From: Thermoproteota archaeon
Lineage (GTDB): Archaea > Korarchaeota > Korarchaeia > Korarchaeales > Korarchaeaceae
Assembly: GCA_030130125.1 (NCBI GenBank)
Contig: JARZZM010000004.1
Span: 1 to 49,791, forward strand
DNA: 49,791 nucleotides
Reading direction: 5' to 3'
Positions within the stretch are counted from its first letter, which is position 1; the number at the start of each line of letters is the position of its first letter. Below the pieces are notes generated by a model. It saw only the letters and a program-made list of their open reading frames with translations. It did no database searches and was not told the DNA's origin. This document shows positions 7,929-16,559 of this stretch, piece by piece. Made by a program: the position numbers and the translations under genes.

Positions 7929-9590
7929 TCAGTCGAACTCAGATTTAAACTCACTGCCTCCTTCCTCTTCTCCTTCCTCGCCCTTGCCCTTGCCCTTCTC
8001 CTCGTAGGGCTTCGCAGCTATTATGTCATCGGTCTTGATTATCAGTATAGCGGTCTCGGTGGCGGCGGCTACGGCGTTCTTGACCCCTCTGTAGGTGTCG
8101 ACCACTCCCAGCTCCTTCATGTCCGCTATCTTGCTGTCCACCGCATCTATCCCGACGAATATGTTCCCGGACTTGTGGGCGTTTCTTATCTCCACTAAGG
8201 CATCCACAGCATCCATCCCAGAGTTCTCGGCTAGTATCCTAGGTATGCTCTCCAGCGCGTTGGCGAAGGCCTCCATGGCCAGCTGCTCCTTGCTCTTCTC
8301 GGTGTGGGCGTAGTCCCTCAGCCTGAGGGCCAGCTCGGCCTGTATGGAGCCTCCTCCGTAGAACACCTTGCCGTCCTCCACGACATTCCTCACCACGTAA
8401 AGGGCGTCCTTCAGGCCCCTCTCAGCTTCATCCAGTATGGTGTCAGCGCCCGCCCTGAGGAGTATGGTCACGGCCTTGGGGTTCTCGCACTCCTGTATGA
8501 AGATCATCCTGTCGTCTCCTATCTTCCTCTCCTCGACTAAGCCGGCGCGACCCAGCTCTGCCTCGGTGAGGTCGTCCAAGTTATTCACTATCTTCCCACC
8601 GGTAGCCTTCTCTATCCTCTGCATGTCCTTCTCGCTGACCCTCCTCACGGCCATTATGCCATGCTTCGCTAGGAAGTGCTGAGCCACCTCGTCTATCCCC
8701 TTCTGGCAGAACACAACGTTCGCTCCGGTGGCGGCTATCTTCTCCACCTTCTCCTTGAGTATCCTAGTCTCCTGCTCTATGAACTCCCTGAGCTCTTGGG
8801 GCGAGGATATCTGGATCTCCAAGTCTATCTCGGGCTTCTTTATCTCTAGAGAGAGGTTGAGTATAGCTATCTTAGCGTCCTTCACCCTCTTGGGCATGTC
8901 CCTGTGGACTACCTCCTTGTCGAGAACGACGCCCCTTATGAACTCGGCGTCTGAGAGGCTCCCTCCCTTCTTCTTGACTATCTTCACGTTATCTATATCC
9001 ACGTACCTCTTGTCTCCCTTCCTCTCCTCGACGGCCTTGACGGCCTTCACGGCGATCTCTGCCAGCCTCTTCTTCTCAGCACTTATGAGCTTGCTGCTCA
9101 TCGCAGTCTCGGCTACCTTCTTCAGCCACTCCTCATCGTCGGGATTGACCTCTATGGCCAGCTTCTCCAGCTCCTGCTCCACGAACTTGAGGGCCTTCTC
9201 ATATCCATCTATTATGATGGTCGGGTGTATGTCCTTTTGGAGGAGGTTCTCGGCCTCGGTGAGGAGCTCCCCAGCCAGCACAACGCTGGTGGTGGTGCCA
9301 TCTCCTACCTCCTTATCCTGAGCCTTGGCCAGATTGACCATGAGCTTCGCGGCGGGATGGGCCACCTCCATCTCCTGAAGGATGGTGGCTCCATCGTTGC
9401 TTATGGTTATGTCCCCCAAGGAGTCGACTATCATCTTATCCATTCCCTTAGGTCCGAGAGTGGTCTTCACGGCGTCCGCTATGGCGCGGGCGGCCATTAT
9501 GTTTATCCTCCTAGCCTCCTCACCCCGGGTCCTAGTGGTTCCCTCCTTCAGTATCAGAACGGGTCTTCCTCCAACGGTCGCTAGGGCCAT
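7929..9590 (-). CDS. thsA: Thermosome (group II chaperonin) subunit
   Basis: ATP-driven protein-folding chamber of archaea. The family signatures are ARAIADAVKTTLGPKGMDKM, the nucleotide-site motif GDGTTTSVVLAG, GANVVFCQKGID, and the C-terminal GGGSIQAELALRLRDYA. The catalytic aspartate in NDGATIL is present. About 553 residues is normal. The charged end GEEEGGSEFKSEFD replaces the glycine/methionine-rich tail common elsewhere. I choose ATG 9590 because GGAGGTGA lies six bases upstream, while a TTG two codons earlier would sit too close to it. The single subunit here does not exclude others elsewhere. It heads a minus-strand run of seven genes. Confidence 0.97.
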   Translation of the reverse strand: MALATVGGRPVLILKEGTTRTRGEEARRINIMAARAIADAVKTTLGPKGMDKMIVDSLGDITISNDGATILQEMEVAHPAAKLMVNLAKAQDKEVGDGTTTSVVLAGELLTEAENLLQKDIHPTIIIDGYEKALKFVEQELEKLAIEVNPDDEEWLKKVAETAMSSKLISAEKKRLAEIAVKAVKAVEERKGDKRYVDIDNVKIVKKKGGSLSDAEFIRGVVLDKEVVHRDMPKRVKDAKIAILNLSLEIKKPEIDLEIQISSPQELREFIEQETRILKEKVEKIAATGANVVFCQKGIDEVAQHFLAKHGIMAVRRVSEKDMQRIEKATGGKIVNNLDDLTEAELGRAGLVEERKIGDDRMIFIQECENPKAVTILLRAGADTILDEAERGLKDALYVVRNVVEDGKVFYGGGSIQAELALRLRDYAHTEKSKEQLAMEAFANALESIPRILAENSGMDAVDALVEIRNAHKSGNIFVGIDAVDSKIADMKELGVVDTYRGVKNAVAAATETAILIIKTDDIIAAKPYEEKGKGKGEEGEEEGGSEFKSEFD

Positions 9591-9644
9591 CAACAATCAC
9601 CTCCTGTGCTATGCGACTTTACACTTGCCAAATACAGGCATGAG

Positions 9645-9660
9645 TCATGGACGACCATGA
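9645..9660. promoter_or_regulatory. 16-bp inverted repeat between thermosome and MTAP-type genes
   Basis: TCATGG-ACGA-CCATGA has two perfect 6-bp arms around a 4-base spacer. It ends at the base before the TATA-like GTTATAAAAATT and lies in the leader or promoter of the divergent thermosome gene. Its position suits an operator for one or both genes. No regulator is identified. Confidence 0.45.
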
Positions 9661-9672
9661 GTTATAAAAATT
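9661..9672 (+). promoter_or_regulatory. TATA box, thermosome/MTAP divergent region
   Basis: GTTATAAAAATT is 44-55 nt before the MTAP-type ATG 9716, giving a predicted leader of about 25 nt that includes GGAGAGGG. Read on the minus strand (AATTTTTATAAC) it could also serve the thermosome gene, giving a leader of about 45-50 nt. Confidence 0.5.
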
Positions 9673-9715
9673 ACCACATCCTGTAGAAAACAAAGGGGTT
9701 AGGAGAGGGCCTGGT

Positions 9716-10531
9716 ATGGTGAGGGTAGGGATAATAGGGGGCAGCGGTATTTACAGGTTGCTGGAAAGTCCTGTTAGAAGAATACTGGGCACCCCCTTCG
9801 GTGATGTGACGGTCTTCCTAGGGGAGTTCGGGGGAGAGGAGATAGCGTTCATACCCAGACACGGTGAGAAGCACGAGATCCCTCCCTTCAAAGTTAATTA
9901 CAGGGCTAATCTATACGCTCTGAACCTGTTAGAGGTTGAGAGGATCTTGGCCACTAACGCTGTGGGGTCGATCGACCCGGAGCTGGCTCCCGGTACCTTC
10001 GTGATCCCCGATGATTTCATAGATTTAACTAAATGTAGGGAGGGAACGTTCTATGATGGAAAAACAATTCTCAAGGTCAGGGGAAAGGAAGTTGGGGGGG
10101 TGATACACGTATCCATGACACCCCATACCTATTGCCCGGAGATAAGGAGAGCTCTAAAGGAGGCGGCTCAGGAGCTGGGCTTGGAGACTGTGGATAAGGG
10201 TGTTTACGTGTGCGCAGAGGGAAACCGGTTTGAGACACCAGCTGAGATAAGAGCCATGAGGATCTTGGGCGGTGACATAGTTGGGATGACCGGGTGTCCC
10301 GAGGCTGCGCTCGCTAGAGAGCTTGCCATGTGCTACGCTAGCATCTCAGTAGTAACTAACTACGCGGCAGGCGTAGGCGGCAGGGTGAAACTCACACACG
10401 AGGAAGTCCTAGAGACGTTTTCCAAGAGGATAAACGATCTCTCAGAGATCCTCAGGAGGACAGTAGGGAAGATACCAGTCGAGAGATCTTGTCCCTGCGG
10501 AGAAGCCTTGGACGAGTTCTTCAACGAGTGA
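9716..10531 (+). CDS. 5'-methylthioadenosine/methylthioinosine phosphorylase (PNP family)
   Basis: Phosphorolyses methylthio-nucleosides, recycling purine and methylthioribose-1-phosphate from polyamine and SAM metabolism. The family motifs are GIIGGSGIY at the N-terminus, PRHGEKHEIPPFKVNYRAN (phosphate and ribose binding), CAEGNRFETPAEI, and GMTGCPEAALARE. The base-recognition loop reads VTNYAAG. An asparagine here, rather than the aspartates of adenine-specific human MTAP, suggests a 6-oxopurine such as methylthioinosine, but this is inference. 271 residues is normal. ATG 9716 has GGAGAGGG upstream. It stands alone, divergent from the thermosome and separated from pgk by about 100 nt. Confidence 0.88.
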   Translation: MVRVGIIGGSGIYRLLESPVRRILGTPFGDVTVFLGEFGGEEIAFIPRHGEKHEIPPFKVNYRANLYALNLLEVERILATNAVGSIDPELAPGTFVIPDDFIDLTKCREGTFYDGKTILKVRGKEVGGVIHVSMTPHTYCPEIRRALKEAAQELGLETVDKGVYVCAEGNRFETPAEIRAMRILGGDIVGMTGCPEAALARELAMCYASISVVTNYAAGVGGRVKLTHEEVLETFSKRINDLSEILRRTVGKIPVERSCPCGEALDEFFNE

Positions 10532-10630
10532 CCATCAATACTTTTAACTGAATATGACGCGCGCATAGTCTAAACTATATGAATTTTTAATTTTTCGCTG
10601 GTCGGGTTCCATAATAGGGAGAACCGCGAG

Positions 10631-11848
10631 GTGGCGTCCTTGAGATCGAGGAAGGTCTTGACGCTTGATGATCTCTCTCTGGATGGCAAGAAGGTCTTCC
10701 TAAGGGCTGATATGAATGTCCCCATCGGGGAGAATGGGGAGATAATGAACAACGAGAAGATAAAGCAGGCAGCTAAGACCCTCAAGGAGCTCATAGAGAG
10801 GGGGTCCTCCGTGGTCATTGGCACCCATCAAGGAAGACCCGGAAGCAGCGATTTCATAAGCACGGAACCCCACGCACGGGAGCTCAGTAAGGAGGTGGGT
10901 CTGGAGGTCAGGTACGTAGATGGCGTCATATCCAAGGAGATAAGGGAGCAGATAAAGAAGCTAGGGCAAGGTGAGGTCCTCCTGCTGGAGAACCTGAGGT
11001 TTATGGCGGAGGAGAATATAGAGGGAGACCCTCGGGATCTCATCAAGACACACTTCGTCCAGAGACTGGCGCCTCTCTTCGATATATACATCAACGATGC
11101 CTTCCAGGCTGCGCATAGGAGTCAACCATCTCTGGTCGCGTTCCCTTATTTGATGCCAGCTGCGGCTGGGAGGAACATGCAGAAGATGATAGCTGAGATG
11201 GCTGAGATCGACGCGATCAAAGGGAGGAGGATATTCATACTTGGAGGTGCCAAGGTTAGTGACAAGTTGAAGGTCATGGTTCACGCCATCAGGAACGGGA
11301 AGGCGGCAGAGGTCCTGACTGGCGGGCTTCTCGGCATCATAATCGCCCATGCAGTGGGTCACAAGCTCAATGGAGATCTCAGGAAGATAAGGGATTTGGA
11401 CCTCCTTCTGCCCGCCGCTAGAGAGATACTGAGGCTGGGGGAGGGTAGGGTATTCTATCCCGTGGATTTCGTCGTGAAGATGAGTGACGGTAGCTTGGAA
11501 AATGTGCCAGTTTACGCCGTACCGGAGGAAGGCAAGATAATAGACATAGGCTCGGGTACGATAGAGATATACAAGGAGAGATTAAAGGGAGCCGATTTGG
11601 CCGTGGCTAACGGTCCAATGGGTATCTTCGAGAGGCCAGAATCCCGGAGAGGTACTCTGGAAATAGTTAAGGCCATGGAAAAGTATGCAAAGGAGTCCGT
11701 ACTTTGCGGCGGACACCTCAGCACTGCAGCCAACATGGCTGGGATAAGGGGTAGCAGGGTTTACACGGCTGGCGGGGCCGTGCTCTACGGGCTAGCAGGC
11801 CTCCCCCTGCCGGCCGTAGACGCCCTCAGGGAGAGTAGCAGGAGATGA
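10631..11848 (+). CDS. pgk: Phosphoglycerate kinase
   Basis: Interconverts 1,3-bisphosphoglycerate plus ADP and 3-phosphoglycerate plus ATP in glycolysis and gluconeogenesis. The motifs are VFLRADMNVPI, GTHQGRPG with TEPHARELS (substrate site), LLLENLRF, INDAFQAAHRSQPS, FILGGAKVSDK, and ANGPMGIFERPES with the late GGHLSTAA loop. 405 residues is typical of archaea. Start is GTG 10631 with AGGGAG about ten bases upstream. AT-rich boxes (ACTATATGA, TTTTTAATTTTT) at about 10574-10595 supply a promoter. The stop overlaps the next gene by ATGA, coupling PGK to the GAPDH-like protein. Confidence 0.96.
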   Translation: MASLRSRKVLTLDDLSLDGKKVFLRADMNVPIGENGEIMNNEKIKQAAKTLKELIERGSSVVIGTHQGRPGSSDFISTEPHARELSKEVGLEVRYVDGVISKEIREQIKKLGQGEVLLLENLRFMAEENIEGDPRDLIKTHFVQRLAPLFDIYINDAFQAAHRSQPSLVAFPYLMPAAAGRNMQKMIAEMAEIDAIKGRRIFILGGAKVSDKLKVMVHAIRNGKAAEVLTGGLLGIIIAHAVGHKLNGDLRKIRDLDLLLPAAREILRLGEGRVFYPVDFVVKMSDGSLENVPVYAVPEEGKIIDIGSGTIEIYKERLKGADLAVANGPMGIFERPESRRGTLEIVKAMEKYAKESVLCGGHLSTAANMAGIRGSRVYTAGGAVLYGLAGLPLPAVDALRESSRR

Positions 11849-12600
11849 TTAGAGTAGGGATAGTGGGCCACGATCCCTATACCATCCCCATTGCCGACTG
11901 TCTAGAGAGGCAGCCGGACATTAAGATAATCGGCGCCTACAATCACGATATAACTCCATTCTCCAGACCGGTTTCCAAGAGATTGGATGTTTACTGCAGC
12001 GAGTCCAGCCTAGAGCTTTTCAAAGAGATGGGGATAAAGGTATCTGGATTCCTAGATGATTTCATAGAGGGGACCGATGCCTTCTTGGAGTACAGCTCGA
12101 GGGAATACTCCGTGAGGATCTCCTACGGCAGCTCGGGCATGGTCGTGAGGCCATATGATGTACTGCTCGAGAGGTTATCCTTGGGTCTCCCCCTTCAGGA
12201 CATCTCCGTTGAGGAAATAAGTGATGAACTGTTTTGCTGCCCGTACTTCAGGGCATTCCGTCTGGCCGTGAAGCTGAGAGAAGATTTAAGCTTGGGGGAG
12301 GTCAGAGAGTCTCTCCTCAGATCCCCTAGGGTGGTTGGTATCTCCGGTGAAGATATATACCTGCAAGATCTGTGCGCCTTCCTGCCCGTATCCTTTCCCC
12401 ACTCCATCTTCTCCGTGAACGTCCTTCTCAGCTCCGTGAAAGTGGTGGGGAGGGAGGCTGAGATGATCTCTCTGCTGGGATACTTGCTCCCCCTGCCTGA
12501 GGTCGTGGATACCCTGAGGGAGTCGGAAGGAGTTAAGAGGGATTTCTCCCGGTCGATGACCGATGAGTACCTAAGTATTAAAGGCGGGCTGATCATCTAG
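11845..12600 (+). CDS. Degenerate archaeal GAPDH-like protein, probably non-catalytic
   Basis: 251 residues, not a standard family member. Residues 1-85 align by eye with archaeal type II glyceraldehyde-3-phosphate dehydrogenase: RVGIVGHDPYTIPIADCL against the usual INGYGTIGKRVADAV, then IKIIGAY, LELFKEMGIKVSGFLDDFIEGTDAFLEYSS. The C-terminal half also matches (SPRVVGISGEDIY against the usual TPRVILISAEDG; LPEVVDTLRE). The Rossmann GxGxxG is lost, the catalytic SCNTT segment is absent, and the protein is about 90 residues short. It is translationally coupled to pgk (ATGA). It could be a structural partner or sensor of the glycolytic enzymes. Function is inferred, homology fairly secure. Confidence 0.6.
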   Translation: MIRVGIVGHDPYTIPIADCLERQPDIKIIGAYNHDITPFSRPVSKRLDVYCSESSLELFKEMGIKVSGFLDDFIEGTDAFLEYSSREYSVRISYGSSGMVVRPYDVLLERLSLGLPLQDISVEEISDELFCCPYFRAFRLAVKLREDLSLGEVRESLLRSPRVVGISGEDIYLQDLCAFLPVSFPHSIFSVNVLLSSVKVVGREAEMISLLGYLLPLPEVVDTLRESEGVKRDFSRSMTDEYLSIKGGLII

Positions 12601-12621
12601 GGTGTGAGAGGAGGGGATTTC

Positions 12622-14637
12622 TTGGAGGAAATGGAGGAATGTAGTCCAGCTGGAGGTGCGTTCACCTTCAGGTCTATAACTCTCTCCCTGGCCTTCGGCC
12701 TGTTCATGCTCTTCGCCCAGACGGTCATGAGGAGCGCGGCCGGCTACAGCTGGACCGGCGAGGCCGCTCTGGTGGTGCTCACCGTGGCCTACGCCCTCTC
12801 CACTGTGAGAGGCAATCCTTTGTCTATCGGGGAGATGGGTGTCATATTCGGGTCTATAGAGGTCATCACAGTACTCTTCGTCGGTTGGCAGTACATCTTA
12901 CCCTCTTGGGCCAGAGCTGGGCTCGCAAAGGATTTCCCTCTGAGAGGAATACTCCCCGAGTTCCTAGTTCCCAAGGATCAGGAAGCACTGAGGGCCCTGC
13001 TGCTGGGCGGGGGGGTCAACTGGTCTGCTTGGATACTTCCCCTGACCTATGCCGTCCTTTTCGCTGTGGTCCTGTCCCTATTCTCCTACCTCAACATCAT
13101 ACCCTTCAGGAGATTTTACTTGGAGAAGGAGAAACTCATCTTTCCAGTGGCCACGGTCAGCGCCAAGTTCTCCCAACTGGTTAAGGACAGAGGAGAGGGT
13201 CTCAGGTGGCTGTGGCTCGGCGTACTGGCTGGATTCGGCATCAGCCTCTTCCAGAAGGGACACCTCCTCCAAGCGATATGGGAGGACTTCCCGGCTGCCG
13301 AGCTGAGGATCGATCTGACACCTTGGCTTCAGCAGTTCTTCCCAGGAGGAGCCTTTGGCATGGACCCCGGGACCCAGATAACCCCGGATCTACTGGCTTG
13401 GGCGTTCCTCATACCCTTGGAGATTCAGGTGTCCATGTGGGCGACGGCCATAGTGGCCTTCCTCTTAGTTCCACCAGTCCTCGTGAGAATGGGCCTCTTG
13501 CCGTACGAGCCGGGGCATGATTTCGCTTTTTACTCATCAAATGCCGCAGTGAATGGGCCTCTTCCGTGGTATCACATATCAACGGGCCTCTATCTGGCTG
13601 TGGGACTCATCCCCCTCATACTCGGGTACAGATATATAAGGGATAGCTGGAGGGCCTGGGAGGACGAGCCCCTAAAGAGAAAGTGGCTCGTGATTGGATG
13701 GTTGCTCACCTTCGCCGCCAGCACCCTTATGATAATGCTTCTGGGGGTCAGCCCGCTCATAGCCCTTGCGCTCGTCATCCTGCACCTCATGTACTGGCAC
13801 GGCTACGTGTGGACGATAGGAATGGGTAACTGGATAATCCCAGTGGATTTGGGAATCAGGGGCATCGTGGACAACGCGTTCTTCGCTTCAGGCATGTTCC
13901 AGCGCGCCTCCTCCGATGCGTTCTTCTCGGGCGCGTCTTCAGCCATGATGACCGACACTGTGTCAGCTCAACCCACTGCCTCGGTGGAGAGCTTCAAATA
14001 CGCTAAATCCATAGGTATGAGGGCCAGGGAGATGTTCAGGGCTCAGCTCATGGGACTCCTGTTTGGAGCCGTGGTGGGAGGAGTCCTTCTACTGGTATCG
14101 TTCCACGCCTGGGGAGCGGCGAAGAAGCCATTAGATATGGCCTCCCCCATCTACCCGAATGTGGGTCTCCTCTCCGTGATGGGCGATTTAGCTGGATGGA
14201 AGCCGGAGTACTTCTTGGAGGGTCTCGCAATAGGAGCTATCGTCTTCCTGCTGAGGGGAGGCGTACCATGGCTGGGCATAAGCGCCGTTGGAGTGCTGTT
14301 CGGCCTCTTGATACCCCAATACGCCATCCTCTACATGATATCCAGCCTGCTCAGATATTTGACTAGGAGATATGGGGGTCAGGAGTTCTTCTGGGAGACT
14401 GCAGTCCCCTTCGTGGCGGGATTCGCCATAGGAGGGGTCCTCAACATCATGGGGACGAGCCTAGTGGTGATCATGAGGTCGAGCCCGCTAGAGCCTCTAG
14501 CCAGCATCGTCGGAGTGATCATTCTGCTGTCAGTGATCCTGCCCTCTGTCAAGGCCTACATGTCCTTTTCACAGGAGAGGATTGAGTGGAAAGGGAGTGA
14601 AGGCGAGGAAGCGGGGGAGGTGATCGAATGGCCCTGA
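12622..14637 (+). CDS. Large multi-pass membrane protein, OPT/DUF6785-DUF6784-like
   Basis: About 671 residues with some 14-16 hydrophobic segments. The segment EKEKLIFPVATVSAKFSQLV after transmembrane segment four resembles the conserved RFPxGTA region of oligopeptide transporters. The two-halved layout resembles the DUF6785/DUF6784 membrane proteins found in archaea and planctomycetes. Loops are rich in W, P and G. A charged cytoplasmic tail (EGEEAGEVIEWP) ends the protein. The frame opens at GTG 12604, but GAGGAGGGG at 12608-12616 points to TTG 12622, and ATG 12631 is another option. It overlaps the downstream mutase by 10 nt. Substrate unknown. Confidence 0.55.
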   Translation: MEEMEECSPAGGAFTFRSITLSLAFGLFMLFAQTVMRSAAGYSWTGEAALVVLTVAYALSTVRGNPLSIGEMGVIFGSIEVITVLFVGWQYILPSWARAGLAKDFPLRGILPEFLVPKDQEALRALLLGGGVNWSAWILPLTYAVLFAVVLSLFSYLNIIPFRRFYLEKEKLIFPVATVSAKFSQLVKDRGEGLRWLWLGVLAGFGISLFQKGHLLQAIWEDFPAAELRIDLTPWLQQFFPGGAFGMDPGTQITPDLLAWAFLIPLEIQVSMWATAIVAFLLVPPVLVRMGLLPYEPGHDFAFYSSNAAVNGPLPWYHISTGLYLAVGLIPLILGYRYIRDSWRAWEDEPLKRKWLVIGWLLTFAASTLMIMLLGVSPLIALALVILHLMYWHGYVWTIGMGNWIIPVDLGIRGIVDNAFFASGMFQRASSDAFFSGASSAMMTDTVSAQPTASVESFKYAKSIGMRAREMFRAQLMGLLFGAVVGGVLLLVSFHAWGAAKKPLDMASPIYPNVGLLSVMGDLAGWKPEYFLEGLAIGAIVFLLRGGVPWLGISAVGVLFGLLIPQYAILYMISSLLRYLTRRYGGQEFFWETAVPFVAGFAIGGVLNIMGTSLVVIMRSSPLEPLASIVGVIILLSVILPSVKAYMSFSQERIEWKGSEGEEAGEVIEWP

Positions 14638-15971
14638 TATTCACACCCCTTGGCATAAGGGGGATATTCGGAGATGGCATCGACTCGGTTATAGTCGAGA
14701 AGATAGCCAACATCTTCGGTAGGGAACTAGGAAAGGGAAGTTTGGTGGTCGTTGGGCGGGACACAAGACCCAGCGGGTACGTACTGGACAAGGCGGTCGT
14801 GTCAGGCCTGCTCTCGGCGGGGGTCAATGTGCTCAACATAGGCATAGCCCCGACTCCCACAATAGAATGGGCCGTCGAGAGGTACGATGCGGATGGCGGT
14901 ATCATCATATCGGCCAGTCACAATCCCCCTGAATGGAACGCCTTGAAGCTGATAGGTAGAGGGGGGCTCCTCCTCCATCCGGATGACATGGAGAGGCTCA
15001 GGGAGAGGTTCGAGAGGGAGGAATTCAGGTCGGTTCCTTGGAACGATATAGGCATGGAGGAGGTCGTAGATGTCACTGGAGAATACTTGGAGGACCTACT
15101 GAACTTCGTGAACATCGAGGTGATCTCGGAGGCGGGCTTCAAGGTGGTGCTGGATGTCAACGGAGGTGCCGGTGCTTACGTCACGCCCTACCTCCTCCAA
15201 TCACTTGGATGTAAGGTCAACACGCTGAACTCGTCTCCCGGGATATTCGTCAGGGAGATGGAACCCAGGCCCGATACTCTACAAGACCTGTCCAAGGTCG
15301 TTGTATCGACCGGAGCGGATGTGGGTTTCGCTCATGACACCGACGCTGACAGGCTTACCCTTGTAACTGAGAATGGGGAGGTACTATCCGAGGACATTAC
15401 CCTCGCGCTGGTCGTCGACTACATCTTGGAGAGGAGAGGCGGGGGCTCCCTCGTGGTGAACGTGGCCTCCTCCAAGATGTTCGATGACATTGCGAGGAAG
15501 AGAGGGGCTAAGATATACAGAACCCCCGTGGGCGAGGCATACGTGGCTCATAAGATGAGGGAGGTAGGTGCTACGGTGGGCGGCGAGGGGAGCTGCGGAG
15601 GGGTCATACTGCCTGATTTCCACATAGGGAGGGACGGTCCTCTCGCTGCGGCACTCATTCTAGAGATAATGGCCTCCAAGAAAAGAAGCATAAGCGAGCT
15701 GATTTCCGAGCTCCCCAAGTATCACACGATAAGAGCTAACTTCCCGAAAAGGAGGGATTGGAATTCGCTTAAGAGAGATCTCATATCTCTCGGTGAGAGA
15801 AGAGGTATGGAGATCGATCTGACCGATGGAGTTCGACTCTCCGACCTAGAGGTCTGGGGACTGATACGTCCTTCCAAGACAGAACCCAAGATAAGGGTCC
15901 TCGTGGAATCGGACGACCGCTCCAAAGCTGAGGAGTTCTTGAGAGAAGTGGAGAAGGTCGTAGCTATGTGA
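14628..15971 (+). CDS. Phosphohexomutase (phosphomannomutase/phosphoglucosamine mutase family)
   Basis: Moves phosphate between C1 and C6 of a hexose or hexosamine phosphate, supplying sugar-1-phosphates for activated sugars. The motifs, in order, are GIRGIFG, the phosphoserine loop ISASHNPPEWNALK (about 98-111), the metal loop AHDTDADRL (about 237-245), the sugar loop GEGSCGG (about 320) and the phosphate loop RPSKTEPKIRV (about 414). The last has K where the family usually has G (SGTEP). 447 residues is normal. Specificity between glucosamine, mannose and glucose cannot be set from sequence alone. The start overlaps the transporter gene. Confidence 0.9.
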   Translation: MALIFTPLGIRGIFGDGIDSVIVEKIANIFGRELGKGSLVVVGRDTRPSGYVLDKAVVSGLLSAGVNVLNIGIAPTPTIEWAVERYDADGGIIISASHNPPEWNALKLIGRGGLLLHPDDMERLRERFEREEFRSVPWNDIGMEEVVDVTGEYLEDLLNFVNIEVISEAGFKVVLDVNGGAGAYVTPYLLQSLGCKVNTLNSSPGIFVREMEPRPDTLQDLSKVVVSTGADVGFAHDTDADRLTLVTENGEVLSEDITLALVVDYILERRGGGSLVVNVASSKMFDDIARKRGAKIYRTPVGEAYVAHKMREVGATVGGEGSCGGVILPDFHIGRDGPLAAALILEIMASKKRSISELISELPKYHTIRANFPKRRDWNSLKRDLISLGERRGMEIDLTDGVRLSDLEVWGLIRPSKTEPKIRVLVESDDRSKAEEFLREVEKVVAM

Positions 15972-15975
15972 GCGG

Positions 15976-16467
15976 TCAGTCCTTCCCTTTCTTCTTCCTC
16001 TTCTTTTCCTTGAAGGACTCGTCTGATCCTCCCTTAGGGAGGACCAGCTTTCCAGTCATCTTGTCGGAGAACCTCTTCCAAGCGGATCCCAAGCCGCTGA
16101 GGGCTATTATCATGAAAGATAGTGCCGTGAAGGGCGCGTCTGGGTAACCCACGAGTATGGCCGATATGAAGCCCACTAAGGGTATCATAAGGCCGGAGTA
16201 GTAAGCGGCTTTCCTGTACAGAGCCCCCAACTCGCTCTCATTCAGGTTCTCAGAGAATACTATCCTCCTAACATATCTGTCAGACATTATGAAGAGGAAG
16301 AGGGCTATCACCATGAACAGAACGCTCAGCATGGCTCCCAGTTCCCTACTCACCAAAGTGATCCTCATGGATAGGAAGGTCGCTAGAAAGACCGTGAGAG
16401 CCGGGATAACCGCCATCCAAGCGGTGAATTCCCTGTAACCATCCAGAGTGGATTCGATCGGTTTCAT
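15976..16467 (-). CDS. Small integral membrane protein, four predicted spans, basic tail
   Basis: 163 residues with hydrophobic segments at about 15-33, 43-61, 88-107 and 110-125, and a strongly basic C-terminus (KEKKRKKKGKD) that would face the cytoplasm. No family is recognised. ATG 16467 is divergent from the EF-1A gene, with 92 nt between them. The 3' end is 4 nt from the end of the convergent mutase gene. Codon use matches the surroundings, which supports a real gene. Confidence 0.65.
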   Translation of the reverse strand: MKPIESTLDGYREFTAWMAVIPALTVFLATFLSMRITLVSRELGAMLSVLFMVIALFLFIMSDRYVRRIVFSENLNESELGALYRKAAYYSGLMIPLVGFISAILVGYPDAPFTALSFMIIALSGLGSAWKRFSDKMTGKLVLPKGGSDESFKEKKRKKKGKD

Positions 16468-16500
16468 GTTCGGCCCTCAGATTCGGGGGTTACGTTTAGG

Positions 16501-16509
16501 TTTAAAAAT
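16501..16509 (+). promoter_or_regulatory. TATA box for EF-1A
   Basis: TTTAAAAAT is preceded by CGTTTAGG as a possible purine-rich BRE. It is about 55 nt before the ATG, predicting a leader of some 30 nt that contains the GGTGAT/GGGTGA Shine-Dalgarno sites. Confidence 0.55.
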
Positions 16510-16559
16510 GCGCACAGTCATGGACCGGTAGAGATACCCGTAGGTGATAGGGTGATAAG

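Noticed and set aside
8728-9321. Long plus-strand open frame opposite the thermosome
   Set aside because: It is a serine/leucine-rich mirror of a highly biased coding strand. No SD site and no family features.
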